A DNA stretch of 64,000 nt. It comes from Methanofervidicoccus sp. A16 (GTDB lineage Archaea; AGJL01; Methanococci; Methanococcales; Methanococcaceae). The stretch's first letter is position 1; each line of letters opens with the position of its first letter. Under the pieces are notes generated by a model. That model was not told where the DNA came from. It made no database searches and saw only the letters and a program-made list of their open reading frames with translations. Below are positions 17,982 through 27,279 of this stretch, piece after piece. The DNA is taken from positions 434,001-498,000 of the forward strand of contig NZ_CP022242.1 in NCBI RefSeq assembly GCF_003351865.1, in the 5' to 3' direction. Position numbers and translations under genes: made by a program.

Positions 17982-18884
17982 ATGAAGGATCCTTTCAACA
18001 GAGAGATAAGGTCCCTAAGGATATCAGTAACCCCTCACTGTAATCTAAAATGCTTCTACTGTCATAGAGAGGGATATAGAAAATTTAATGGTAGATATAT
18101 GACACCTGAAGAGATAGGGAAGATCGTAAAAACCTTTTTAGAATTTGGAATCAAAAAGATCAAAGTATCTGGAGGGGAACCTCTCCTAAGGGAGGATCTA
18201 CCTGAGATAATTGAAAGTATTTCCCACCGTAAGATAAAGGAGATCTCCCTAACTACAAATGGAATACTCCTGAAAAAATACGCTGAAGTATTAAAAGACG
18301 CTGGTCTTCATAGGGTTAATGTCAGTTTAGATACCTTAGATCCTGAAAAGTATAGAAGAATAACCACCTACGGAGATGTGGAGTTGGTGAAGGCAGGGAT
18401 AGAGAGAGCCATAGAGGTGGGACTTACACCCTTAAAGATAAACTACCTTGCAATGAAAAATACACTGGAGGATCTGGAGGATCTTATGGATTACTGTAGG
18501 GAGGTTGGGGCTATACTTCAAGTTATAGAACTTATGCCCCTGAATGAAAATTTAAAAAAATACTACGTAGATATTACACCTATAGAGAAGAAAATAGGAG
18601 AGATGGCAGATAAAGTAGTTACGAGAAGATCGATGCACAACAGGAGGAAGTACTACATAGGTAATTTAGAGGTGGAGTTTGTCAGACCTATGGATAATAC
18701 AGAGTTCTGTAGCCACTGTACAAGGATAAGACTAACCTACGACGGATATATAAAGCCCTGTCTCCTTAGAGAGGATAACTTAGTAGATGTACTTACACCT
18801 TTAAGGAGGGGGGAGGATATAAGGGAGTATATACGTCAGGGGATACTTAGGAGGGAACCTTACTTTAAAGGGGATAAATATTAA
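17982..18884 (+). CDS. moaA: Cyclic pyranopterin phosphate synthase (radical SAM)
   Basis: The 300-residue protein shows the radical-SAM triad C20-X3-C24-X2-C27 (CNLKCFYCHREG), the SAM-binding KVSGGEPLL and the second cluster site in FCSHCTRIR with a third Cys in KPCLL. MoaA starts molybdopterin synthesis from GTP; in this organism the pterin probably carries tungsten, in line with tupABC in the same window. The ATG at 17982 gives the usual N-terminus (FNREIRSLRISVT), whereas an in-frame ATG at 17946 would add an unusual 12-residue extension. Confidence 0.9.
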   Translation: MKDPFNREIRSLRISVTPHCNLKCFYCHREGYRKFNGRYMTPEEIGKIVKTFLEFGIKKIKVSGGEPLLREDLPEIIESISHRKIKEISLTTNGILLKKYAEVLKDAGLHRVNVSLDTLDPEKYRRITTYGDVELVKAGIERAIEVGLTPLKINYLAMKNTLEDLEDLMDYCREVGAILQVIELMPLNENLKKYYVDITPIEKKIGEMADKVVTRRSMHNRRKYYIGNLEVEFVRPMDNTEFCSHCTRIRLTYDGYIKPCLLREDNLVDVLTPLRRGEDIREYIRQGILRREPYFKGDKY

Positions 18885-18897
18885 GAAATAATATAAT

Positions 18898-19496
18898 ACC
18901 TAAATTCCCATTAATAAAAAATAATTATGATAAAAATTACAAAAAATAAAAAACTAAAAAAAGAAATTAAAAAGAAATACCACCTGTTTTTTCACTATAC
19001 AGGTATTTTAACTTTTATTTATTTAATAATGTCGTATCCACTTTGTAATTCTGGATAAAGATTATTTTCTGGCGTGTTCTCTTTATTTTATTGTTATTTC
19101 TCTCAAGATTTTATTATTTTATAACCTTAGTTCCCATCAGTAGTGATTAAAAGAACAGTAAAAATGATAATTGTTATAATAAAAATCATAATTAAAATAA
19201 TCAGTATAAAACCATTAAACTATAAGGATCTTTCTGATCACTTAGATAAAGATAAGAAATCCTATCTGATATCTACTATATTAGAAGGTATTCAAAGGAC
19301 TATCCCTCCAATCTCCTTTTTAAATTTTATATTTGATAATGATAGAAGTTTTTATTTTAAAACCTTTTCTTTATTTTATAATTATTTTTATTATTCTTTA
19401 AATTATCCCTTTGATGGGAACTAGGGTATTTTATATTATCATAATATTATTATTTTTATTGACCTTCTAATCACAATCTCGATAGGAACTAGAGCA
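18898..19496 (+). mobile_element. C element, copy C3, split by B4
   Basis: The left end (ACCTAAATTCCCATTAAT) is at 18898 and the right end (CTCGATAGGAACTAGAGC) near 19495. The flanking bases TAATATAAT on the left and TAATATAAA on the right match in eight of nine positions, an aged target duplication. The core is more diverged than in other C copies. The B4 element lies inside it. Confidence 0.6.
19124..19427 (+). mobile_element. B element, copy B4, with exact 8-bp target duplication
   Basis: The 304-bp element has left end ACCTTAGTTCCCATCAG and right end TTTGATGGGAACTAGGGT. It is flanked on both sides by ATTTTATA (19116-19123 and 19428-19435), and the interrupted C3 sequence continues correctly on either side. 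The core is at 19224-19314. A 93-codon open frame inside (19143-19424) has low-complexity composition and is not a gene. Confidence 0.75.
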
Positions 19497-19549
19497 TAAT
19501 ATAAAATAAAAAGTAAAACCTATTTTTTATACTCCGTGAATATATCTAA

Positions 19550-20824
19550 TTACAGGTCCCTTGGATCCACCAACTCCCCCTTAACTGCACAGGCTGCCGC
19601 TGTAATAGGAGATGCTAAATACACCTCTGAATCCAAGGATCCCTCCCTACCTCTAAAGTTCCTGTTGGAGGTGGCAACACCTACCTCTCCAGGTCCCAAG
19701 ATTCCATAAAGTGCCCCCATACATGCGGAGCATGAAGGATTGGTTACAACACATCCATACTTGTAGAACTTCTGTATTATACCCTCCTCCATCGCAGCGA
19801 GCATCACCTCCCTTGAGGCAGGAGTTACTATAACCCTCACATCATCTGCAATACCTCCATACTCCTCTATAACTCTTATCGCCATCCTTAAGTCCTCCAG
19901 TCTTCCATTTGTACAGGAGCCGATGAATACCTGATCTATAGGTTTCCCAGCAACCTCCCTTGCAGGTTTTACGTTATCTACAGCATGAGGGCAGGCAAAT
20001 ACAGGTTCTAAGTCATCTACCTCTATCTCATAAACCTCCTCGTACTCTGCATCCTCATCCCCCTTTATTACCTCGAAGGGTCTCTCCCTTCCATGTCTCT
20101 TCATGACTTCTTTAACGTAGTTAATTGTTTTTTCATCAGGTTCTATTACTCCCGTTTTTGCACCCATCTCTATGGCCATATTCGTCATAGTCATCCTTGA
20201 CGCTATACTCATGTTTTTAACAGTCTCCCCTCCAAACTGCACAGCCTTGTAGGTTGCTCCGTCAAACCCTACCTCACCGATGATATGGAGGATCACATCC
20301 TTAGAGGTTACATAAGGTTTTAGATCTCCAGTAATATTGAAGTACAGTGTTTCAGGTACCTTAAACCACAACTCCCCAGTGGCAAATACTGCAGCCATAT
20401 CTGTACTCCCTATACCTGTTGCAAAGGCACCGAAGGCTCCATGGGTACAGGTATGGGAGTCTGCTCCAACGATCACAGTACCTGGGACAACATGTCCCTT
20501 CTCAGGAAGTACCTGATGACATACTCCCTCCCTTATATCGTAGAAGTTCTTTATCCCATGTTTCTTTACGAATTTCCTCATAAGTATGTGGTTCTCCGCG
20601 GCGTTGATACTGTCGGCAGGCACCTGGTGATCGAAGAGTACAACTATCTTTTCAGGATCCCAAACCTTCTCTATTCCCTCCCTCTCTAAGGTATTTACAG
20701 TTAGTGGTCCTGTGATGTCATGTACCATAGCGGTATCTATCTTTGCCATCACTATATCTCCAGGAGATACAGATCTCTTTCCAGATGCTTTAGCGAGGAT
20801 CTTCTCGACAAGAGTCATTCCCAT
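19550..20824 (-). CDS. leuC: 3-isopropylmalate dehydratase large subunit (aconitase family)
   Basis: The 424-residue protein is a full-length aconitase-type large subunit with the 4Fe-4S ligands C304 (GSCTNG), C365 and C368 (NPSCSACMG) and the motif [21 protein letters not shown]. It needs a small LeuD subunit, which is not in the window. As I remember it, the N-terminus and overall sequence follow the Methanocaldococcus LeuC (isopropylmalate and citramalate isomerase) more closely than the homoaconitase HacA. LeuB lies at 51843 and IlvC at 46238, not adjacent. The LeuC versus HacA choice is the main doubt. Confidence 0.82.
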   Translation of the reverse strand: MGMTLVEKILAKASGKRSVSPGDIVMAKIDTAMVHDITGPLTVNTLEREGIEKVWDPEKIVVLFDHQVPADSINAAENHILMRKFVKKHGIKNFYDIREGVCHQVLPEKGHVVPGTVIVGADSHTCTHGAFGAFATGIGSTDMAAVFATGELWFKVPETLYFNITGDLKPYVTSKDVILHIIGEVGFDGATYKAVQFGGETVKNMSIASRMTMTNMAIEMGAKTGVIEPDEKTINYVKEVMKRHGRERPFEVIKGDEDAEYEEVYEIEVDDLEPVFACPHAVDNVKPAREVAGKPIDQVFIGSCTNGRLEDLRMAIRVIEEYGGIADDVRVIVTPASREVMLAAMEEGIIQKFYKYGCVVTNPSCSACMGALYGILGPGEVGVATSNRNFRGREGSLDSEVYLASPITAAACAVKGELVDPRDL

Positions 20825-20979
20825 GATACTACCTCCGAAGTTTTTATTATTATAATCCTCAATAATAATTAAGATTTTTATAGTTATTTGTATTTCAAAA
20901 ATTTTTATATTTAAATATTATGCTATGTAGGTAGGAACTATTATTTTATTAAAATTTAATAATAAAGATTGTGATTGAA

Positions 20980-21230
20980 ATGCTAAATCTAACAAAGATT
21001 ATTGGAGATGAGATTGTTAAAAGATGTGAAGGGATAAAAGGAGTTAAAGGAGTTATACCATCAGTAAAGATAAGTAGAACAAATAGTTCTTGTATCGATG
21101 TAGATATAAATGTAGAAATAGAAAAAACTTATTAATAAAGATAATAAAAATTTAAATTTATAAATTAATTAAAGAGGAGGTAAAGAATATTATAAAGGAG
21201 TATATCCCTACCAAGTTTAACATTAGTTAA
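20980..21230 (+). pseudogene. Small broken gene, possibly Asp23-like
   Basis: An ATG at 20980, four bases after TGTGAT, opens a 51-codon frame (LTKIIGDEIVKRCEGIKGVKG..., SCIDVDINVEIEKTY) that stops at 21133-21135. A second piece in another frame, 21162-21230, encodes KLIKEEVKNIIKEYIPTKFNI before TAA. Together they resemble the beta-strand plus terminal helix of Asp23/Gls24-like small proteins, but this is a weak impression. At least one stop and a frame change separate them in very AT-rich DNA, so the gene looks decayed; alternatively only the first 51 residues are expressed. Confidence 0.35.
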
Positions 21231-21340
21231 TATGTTCTTACCTTGCCCCCTCTCTAGTGTTCAGTATAGGTTCCAAAGATAATCAGCAAGATTTTACTTT
21301 TTTATCTATGTACTAACTCTTTATTTTTAAAGATTTCTAT
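21231..21340 (+). repeat. Relic of a C-element core
   Basis: The segment CTCTAGTGTTCAGTATAGG followed by ATTTTACTTTTTTATCTATG resembles the C core (AGTGTCCAATATAGG, then TTATTTTACTTTTT). No element ends are recognisable. It lies between the broken small gene and the end of the PAPS-reductase-like gene. Confidence 0.35.
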
Positions 21341-21368
21341 TTTTTATTTGCTGTATTCTTTTTTTATC

Positions 21369-22694
21369 TTATACTTTATTATAATTATTATTTTTATCGA
21401 GATCCTTCTTTTTTATTATTTTTAACAACCTCCTCAACTCCACCATCTTTGGAGGAAGTTCTCTCCACCTCCAGAAACCTCTAAGTATCTCATCCATACT
21501 ATAGTATCTCTTCAAGTAGTTAACCCATCTATTCCAAAGTTCTGGGTAGAGATCTCTTACACGTAAGAACTCACTGTTAAGTGCAGCAGGGCATAGATAA
21601 CAACCTATCCTCTCAAAACCCCTGTCGTAGAGTGGGTTATAGGGAATACCCTCTAAAAGTATATAACTCCAGACGTCGATGGCGTTCCAATCCAATATAG
21701 GGAAGAGATTAACCTGAAAATCTATAAATCTACTCTTTCTCGTATAACTTAACTTAGATCTGGTGAAACTTTCGAATTTTCTCGATCCATCTATTGTCAA
21801 TACCTTTTTATTTGGATAGTGTTCCATGAAAAAATTTTTTAAAGGTATCAACTTGCAGACACTGTTGCACCATCTGTTATCCTTTGTAGGAATCCCTTCC
21901 CTCTCTAAGTGATCCCAGAAGTAATCTCCATCTACTATATGTAAGTTTAAATCGTATTCCTTTGCAAATCTCTTTACGTACTTTAAAGTATCTGGATACT
22001 CTAAACCTGTATCTATAAATATAACATCTATATCGGGAATAATTTCCCTTGCAAGAAGTGTGGAAACAGCACTATCCTTCCCACCACTGAAAGAGGTATT
22101 TATTATATATCCTTTCTCCTTATATCTCTCTATGTATCTTTTAAGGATAGTCTTGGAATACTCTAAAAGGCGATTTATTCTCTCTCTATTCTTTTCTAAG
22201 TACTCCTCTATTTTTTTAATGTAAATATCTTTTTTCTTTCTTTTTAAATCTTTCAATTTAATGCCCTTCTCTCTTTTTACACCAACACCTATGAAATCTC
22301 CCATCTCCACTCCTACGAAGTTATTACATTCTTTAACAATCTCTAGATATTCTCTGGGATTCTCTACATAATCTTCTTTTAGATATTTGCCCTTTAGTCT
22401 CCTCTTTGTAGGTTTTAAGTGGATTTTTTTAGAGTCTATAAGTTGGTAGTAGTAAGGTGTAGGTGTAAATTTCCAGTCTAAATCCAGAAGGTTAAACTCC
22501 AATATCCCTATTTGAGTGTTCTCATCAATATATACTCTTTTCCTATAGTCCATACCAGGGAGTTTTTCTAGGAGTATTAAATCATCGTATTGGAGATTTA
22601 AATCTGTCAATCTGTTGATAACGTCTATCTCGTACTTAGAGGCGAACTTTGTATCCTCTTTAAACCTTGAGATGAGATAACCTTTTCTGTTCAT
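21369..22694 (-). CDS. PAPS reductase-like adenine nucleotide alpha hydrolase
   Basis: The 441-residue protein has a central PP-loop INTSFSGGKDSAVSTLLAR near residue 200, typical of PAPS reductase and ATP pyrophosphatase folds, then FIDTGLEYPDTL and a metal-site-like set of Cys: WCNSVCK near residue 275 and GCYLCP near residue 363. An N-terminal region of about 170 residues precedes the loop and may bind RNA or substrate. Archaeal proteins of this build are common, and their substrate (sulfate activation or tRNA thiolation) is unsettled. I chose ATG at 22694, four bases after GTGAT. Confidence 0.75.
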   Translation of the reverse strand: MNRKGYLISRFKEDTKFASKYEIDVINRLTDLNLQYDDLILLEKLPGMDYRKRVYIDENTQIGILEFNLLDLDWKFTPTPYYYQLIDSKKIHLKPTKRRLKGKYLKEDYVENPREYLEIVKECNNFVGVEMGDFIGVGVKREKGIKLKDLKRKKKDIYIKKIEEYLEKNRERINRLLEYSKTILKRYIERYKEKGYIINTSFSGGKDSAVSTLLAREIIPDIDVIFIDTGLEYPDTLKYVKRFAKEYDLNLHIVDGDYFWDHLEREGIPTKDNRWCNSVCKLIPLKNFFMEHYPNKKVLTIDGSRKFESFTRSKLSYTRKSRFIDFQVNLFPILDWNAIDVWSYILLEGIPYNPLYDRGFERIGCYLCPAALNSEFLRVRDLYPELWNRWVNYLKRYYSMDEILRGFWRWRELPPKMVELRRLLKIIKKKDLDKNNNYNKV

Positions 22695-22784
22695 TGGGAT
22701 CACATCATAGTTTAGAATTGTCTGTATACTTAAGAATTGTAGTCATGAACATAATTTTTTAAATTATAATAAAAATAATATAAT

Positions 22785-23133
22785 ACCCTAATTCCCATCA
22801 AAAAATTCTAATAAGAATAACAATAATTATAAAAAATAAAAATATAAAAAGAAGTATTAAAATTATTGAAATTAAAACAAGAGATAAATAATTTCTCCTG
22901 GAATGCTCTAAGATACTGTAGGGATAAAACAGATCCTCCCTAACAGTCTGCTATTATTATCCATATTTTAATATTTTCTCAGTCTTCTTTATTATTTTTT
23001 TATTATCTAAATCTTACTTTGATGGAAATTAAGGTTTATTTTATTACTCCTCTTAAGATTTTTATTATTTTTTTATTATGATAATCATTTTTATTATTAT
23101 TTTTTTAATCACAATCTTGATGGGAACTGGGGT
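22785..23133 (+). mobile_element. A/C chimeric element with exact 9-bp target duplication
   Basis: The element starts with an A left end (ACCCTAATTCCCATCAAA) and contains a diverged A core (22892-22960) and an A right end (TTTGATGGAAATTAAGG near 23018-23034). It then continues with the right part of a C element and ends TCTTGATGGGAACTGGGGT. The whole 349 bp is flanked by TAATATAAT at 22776-22784 and 23134-23142. So an A left end and a C right end acted, or now appear, as one unit. Confidence 0.7.
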
Positions 23134-23142
23134 TAATATAAT

Positions 23143-23655
23143 AAATAAAAAAGGTAAAAAACTTCTAAAAGAAGGTTAGGGAAAATTCTACACTACCTTT
23201 TCAGTGCTAATGGAGTTCAGGGGTTAAAGTTTATTTTGATTACTATATTCTTTAATTAAATATTAACAGTTTTAAGATTCTTATCTTTTAATTTTTTTCT
23301 ACTTTTTATAATTCTTTTTTATTCGATCCTCATAGTTATTTTAAACTTAAAATTTTATTCATAACTATAAAATAGATGATAAAATATAAAAAAAGATAAA
23401 AAACCCTCAATTACCTTTCTCTGGCTATTCCTAGAACCTTGAAGGTGGAACTCTTATTATTTTAGAGGGTTTTATCCACAGACTAATGGAGACAATACCT
23501 AAAAGTTAGTAGGGTTTCAAATTATTTACCTTCTAATACTTACATATATCGGGGAATACAACACTATATAATTTTTTAATTTATATAAAAATAAGATTAA
23601 GATTTTATATAATACTCACCTTATTATACTAATGATTATATCAATAACACATTAG
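23143..23655 (+). other. Intergenic region with relic repeats and a CBS-gene leader
   Basis: No gene is visible in these 513 bases. TTCAGTGCTAATGGAGTTCA near 23211 closely matches the reverse complement of 49608-49628 (GGACTACATTAGCACTGAAG), so both are copies of one relic, possibly a C variant. A second structured stretch at about 23401-23520 (CCCTCAATTACC ... TAGAGGGTTTT) is unexplained. The promoter of the CBS gene should lie near 23590-23640. Confidence 0.4.
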
Positions 23656-23665
23656 GGTGATAAAT

Positions 23666-24064
23666 TTGATATCAAAGTACGTTGTTAGAGATGTAATGAC
23701 TAGAGGAATCTACGAAGTATTTTTAGATACACCTCTAAGAGAGATAATAAAAACCATGGGCGAAAACAACATATCTTCTGTAGTGGTAACAGATAGAGAA
23801 GGTACATACTGGGGGATTATTACAAGTTTAGATGTACTAAAGTATTATACAAAGGATATAGATAACTTAAAGGCTGAAGATATAATGGTTAGTAAAATTA
23901 TCACAGTAGATCCTCTAACTCCTTTAGAAAAGGCTGCTGCCATAATGGTGGAAAATAGAATACACCATCTATATGTAGTGTCTGAACTTAGGGAGGATAA
24001 GATAGTGGGAGTTATCAGTTCAAAGGACATTATCAAAGTGCTCCATAAAGCGCTGGAAGAATAG
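23666..24064 (+). CDS. Protein with a CBS domain pair
   Basis: The 132-residue protein consists of two CBS domains only: [24 protein letters not shown] with ISSVVVTD and [13 protein letters not shown], then [25 protein letters not shown] with [10 protein letters not shown]. Such stand-alone pairs bind adenosine nucleotides or S-adenosyl compounds as sensors. It ends eight bases before ahcY, so they are co-transcribed, and a link to SAM or adenosine sensing is a reasonable inference. TTG at 23666 lies four bases after GGTGAT; GTG at 23657 is inside that site and less likely. Confidence 0.8.
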   Translation: MISKYVVRDVMTRGIYEVFLDTPLREIIKTMGENNISSVVVTDREGTYWGIITSLDVLKYYTKDIDNLKAEDIMVSKIITVDPLTPLEKAAAIMVENRIHHLYVVSELREDKIVGVISSKDIIKVLHKALEE

Positions 24065-24072
24065 GTGGAAGA

Positions 24073-25320
24073 ATGAGCAAAATTAGAGATATAAACCTCT
24101 ACCCTGAGGGGGAGTTAAAGATAGAGTGGGCTAGGAGGCATATGCCAGTTTTGAATCTCATAAGGGAGGAGTTTAAAGTTGAAAAACCATTTAAAGGGCT
24201 TACCATAGGGATGGCATTACATCTAGAGGCGAAAACTGCTGTATTGGCTGAAACCTTAATGGAGGGAGGGGCAGAGATCGCCATTACTGGATGCAATCCT
24301 CTATCTACCCAGGACGATGTAGCCGCTGCCTGTGTAAAGAGGGGGATGAATGTATACGCCTGGAGAGGAGAGACTCGAGAGGAGTACTACGAAAATCTAC
24401 ATAGGGTATTAGATCATGAACCAGATATAGTGATAGACGACGGTGCAGATCTTATATTTCTACTCCATAGGGAGAGACAGGAACTTCTCGATAAAGTAAT
24501 GGGAGGTTGTGAGGAAACTACAACTGGAGTTATAAGACTAAAGGCTATGGCTGAGGAGGGAGTGTTGAAGTTCCCAGTTATAAACGTAAATGATGCCTAT
24601 ACAAAACACCTCTTTGATAACAGGTATGGAACAGGACAGAGTGCCATGGATGGTATTATAAGAACTACAAACCTTCTAATTGCTGGGAAGAATGTGGTAG
24701 TGGCTGGATACGGTTGGTGTGGTAGAGGAGTTGCAATGAGGGCTGCTGGAATGGGTGCAAATGTTATCGTAACTGAAGTTAATCCTATAAAGGCCCTGGA
24801 GGCTAAAATGGACGGCTATAGAGTTATGAAGATGGAGGAGGCCGCCAAGATAGGAGATATCTTTATCACTACAACAGGATGTAAGGATGTAATTAGGGCT
24901 GAACATATGCTAGTTATGAAGGATGGGGCTATCCTTGCAAATGCAGGGCACTTTGACAACGAGATCAGTAAGGAGGACCTTAGGAGTATCTCCAAGTCTG
25001 TTAGATGGGTCAGAAGAAACATAGAGGAGTACGACTTAGGGAATAAAAAACTCTACCTCCTTGGAGAGGGCAGGTTGGTAAACCTAGCATGTGGAGATGG
25101 ACATCCTTGTGAAGTTATGGACATGAGTTTTGCAAACCAGGCACTAAGTGCCAAGTACCTTAAGGAGAATCATGAAAAATTAGAGAACAAGGTATACAAC
25201 ATACCTTATGAGCAGGATCTACGAATAGCCTCTTTAAAGTTAAAGTCTATGGGTGTCGAAATCGATGAATTAACGCCAGAGCAGAGAAGATATTTAAGTG
25301 ATTGGAGAGAAGGGACTTAA
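24073..25320 (+). CDS. ahcY: S-adenosylhomocysteine (or S-inosylhomocysteine) hydrolase
   Basis: The 415-residue protein matches the archaeal AhcY family: [17 protein letters not shown] near residue 46, the active-site region [31 protein letters not shown] and the NAD loop [17 protein letters not shown] near residue 213. It cleaves the product of SAM-dependent methylation. In Methanocaldococcus the homologue works after deamination and prefers S-inosylhomocysteine; whether that holds here cannot be read from the sequence. It follows the CBS gene in an apparent operon. Confidence 0.93.
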   Translation: MSKIRDINLYPEGELKIEWARRHMPVLNLIREEFKVEKPFKGLTIGMALHLEAKTAVLAETLMEGGAEIAITGCNPLSTQDDVAAACVKRGMNVYAWRGETREEYYENLHRVLDHEPDIVIDDGADLIFLLHRERQELLDKVMGGCEETTTGVIRLKAMAEEGVLKFPVINVNDAYTKHLFDNRYGTGQSAMDGIIRTTNLLIAGKNVVVAGYGWCGRGVAMRAAGMGANVIVTEVNPIKALEAKMDGYRVMKMEEAAKIGDIFITTTGCKDVIRAEHMLVMKDGAILANAGHFDNEISKEDLRSISKSVRWVRRNIEEYDLGNKKLYLLGEGRLVNLACGDGHPCEVMDMSFANQALSAKYLKENHEKLENKVYNIPYEQDLRIASLKLKSMGVEIDELTPEQRRYLSDWREGT

Positions 25321-25388
25321 TTTTAGTAAAATTATTAAAAAAAATAAAAATAATAAAAATTAATATTAATAAAGAAAAATATTTAAAA

Positions 25389-25915
25389 ACCCTAATTCCT
25401 ACTAAAATCCTGATAAGAACAACAAATAATTAATAAAAGAAGGTATTAATGAGAAATAAAGGATCTCTCCTGGGACGCTCTAAGATACCAAATGGAATTG
25501 GAGTAGATCCTCCTAACCAGTTGCTGTTATTAATTTTGTTATAAATTATTTTTACTTATATTTTATTTATAACTATAATTTCCATCAAGGCAATGATTGG
25601 AAGAATGATAAAAATAATGATTAATAAGCTTTCATTCTCCTAGACTACATTGGACACTAGAGAAACAAGCAAGGTTTCTTTTTAATTTACAGTAAAAATT
25701 AATTTTATGTAAATAATATAAAAAATCATAAAAACTAATAAAGAAAATTAAAAAGGTATCTTACTAGTTTATCCAGTGTCCAATATAGGAAGAAAGGGTT
25801 ATTTTACTTTTATACTTCTATCTATTCAAAATTCTGTTCATTTATTATTATTCCTTTTATAACTTTTATTATTCTTATTATTATACTTCTAATTACTGTT
25901 TTGATGGGAGGTAAG
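25389..25915 (+). mobile_element. A-C composite element with exact 9-bp target duplication
   Basis: The left end (ACCCTAATTCCTACTAAA) and core (25464-25533) are those of an A element. From about 25570 a C element follows in which a reversed left segment (CAATGATTGGAAGAATGATA onwards) faces a forward segment with the core TATCTTACTAGTTTATCCAG near 25756. The right end is TTTTGATGGGAGGTAAG. The whole 527 bp is flanked by TATTTAAAA at 25380-25388 and 25916-25924. No coding potential is apparent. Confidence 0.65.
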
Positions 25916-26180
25916 TATTTAAAAATAAAAGAGGAAAAAACCTAAAAGTTAGTGATAATAGTCCTTCTGTCTAGTATTCTGATATAAGTAGAGGATAACG
26001 ATAAAATCCTACTTTTTAATATTGAGATTTTTATTTTTTAATAAAATAGTAATTTAAAAGAATACCAGGGAATTTCCTTTTTTCTAATGTTTAAGAGTAT
26101 AAGGAGAAACCTTTGCTTCTTTTTATTTTTTATCAACTTTTTTATATTAATTTTATTTTTTATAATATTTTTAAGAAGAA

Positions 26181-27050
26181 TTATATAATACTTACAATAT
26201 ACTCAACTAAACACCTCGTTATATCTACCTTGGAAACCCTCGAGAGTGCCTTCCAAGAGGGCGCTCCATTTACCTCTAACACCTTCAAACTTCCATCTTC
26301 ATCCTCTATAATATCTACACCACCGTAGAGTATACCCAGGGCTTTTTTGGCTTTTAATGCTATATCCTCTATCTCAGGTGTAACTTCACACCTCTCAGGT
26401 CTTCCATTTTGACGTATATTAGTTATCCAGTTGTCGGAGATACGGTACATAGCAGCAACAACATTATCTCCTACAACAAAGGCCCTAATGTCTCTGTACC
26501 CTTCTCCAGGTGTATTTATAAATTCCTGGAGGTATATTACTCCGTATTTCTTTTTGTACTCATTTAGAAGATTTAACCTCGTTATAAGGGATTTGTTTTT
26601 GAACCTGTATATACCTTCTCCACCGTTTCCAAATATAGGTTTTAAAACACAGTCCTCGAATTTCTCTGCCCATGCCATAGCCTTATGTATGTCCTCAGTT
26701 ACAAGTGTCTTAGGATGAGGTACATTGTGGATATCCAAAAGTGCAGAGGTTTTGAACTTATTTCCACAGTTTTCTAAGGCCTCAGAAGGGTTTATTACTG
26801 GAATATAACGTTCTATGTACTTAATAACATCGTATCTGTAGTAGTTGTTTATATCTCCAAGGTTTCTAACGAATATGGCGTTGAGATCGAGAATATTTTT
26901 TCTCTTATATACAAATTTTATATCCATACCTGAATAGTAAGTAATCCCAGAGGGTTTAATATATACTGGTGTGATATTAAGTTCATTCATAGCCCTTTCT
27001 AACTCGTAGGTAACCCAATCCCTACTTTCACTTAATATACCTATTTTCAT
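26181..27050 (-). CDS. mptN: RimK-family ATP-grasp ligase, probably MptN
   Basis: The 289-residue protein is a small ATP-grasp ligase: KFKTSALLDIHNVPHPKT, DCVLKPIFGNGGEGI near residue 134, YLQEFINTPGEGYRDIRAFVVG and the C-terminal VDIIEDEDGSLKVLEVNGAPSW with the magnesium ligands Glu and Asn. Methanogens use such RimK relatives to add glutamate to tetrahydromethanopterin (MptN) or to coenzyme F420 (CofF). The N-terminal ISESRDWVTYEL reminds me more of MptN, but I cannot separate the two firmly. The gene stands alone. Confidence 0.7.
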   Translation of the reverse strand: MKIGILSESRDWVTYELERAMNELNITPVYIKPSGITYYSGMDIKFVYKRKNILDLNAIFVRNLGDINNYYRYDVIKYIERYIPVINPSEALENCGNKFKTSALLDIHNVPHPKTLVTEDIHKAMAWAEKFEDCVLKPIFGNGGEGIYRFKNKSLITRLNLLNEYKKKYGVIYLQEFINTPGEGYRDIRAFVVGDNVVAAMYRISDNWITNIRQNGRPERCEVTPEIEDIALKAKKALGILYGGVDIIEDEDGSLKVLEVNGAPSWKALSRVSKVDITRCLVEYIVSII

Positions 27051-27279
27051 AGTTTCACGTTTATAGTGTGTTAATCCTATTAAAGAGATCTATCCTTTTT
27101 CTAGAGTGTTTAAATTTTTTCTATATACTATACTTAATAATCAAAAATCCATTTTAAACATATTTATCAAAAATAAAACAGTAATTTTGAAAATTCTTAA
27201 AAAAGTAATTATGTTAAAAATTTTTAATGTATTTTTTCTAATTCTTAACTATTTTTAAATTATAATTATTATTTTAAAA

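Noticed and set aside
19143-19424. Open frame of 93 codons
   Set aside because: It lies wholly within the B4 element, has low-complexity K/I/F-rich composition, and other B copies do not keep the frame.
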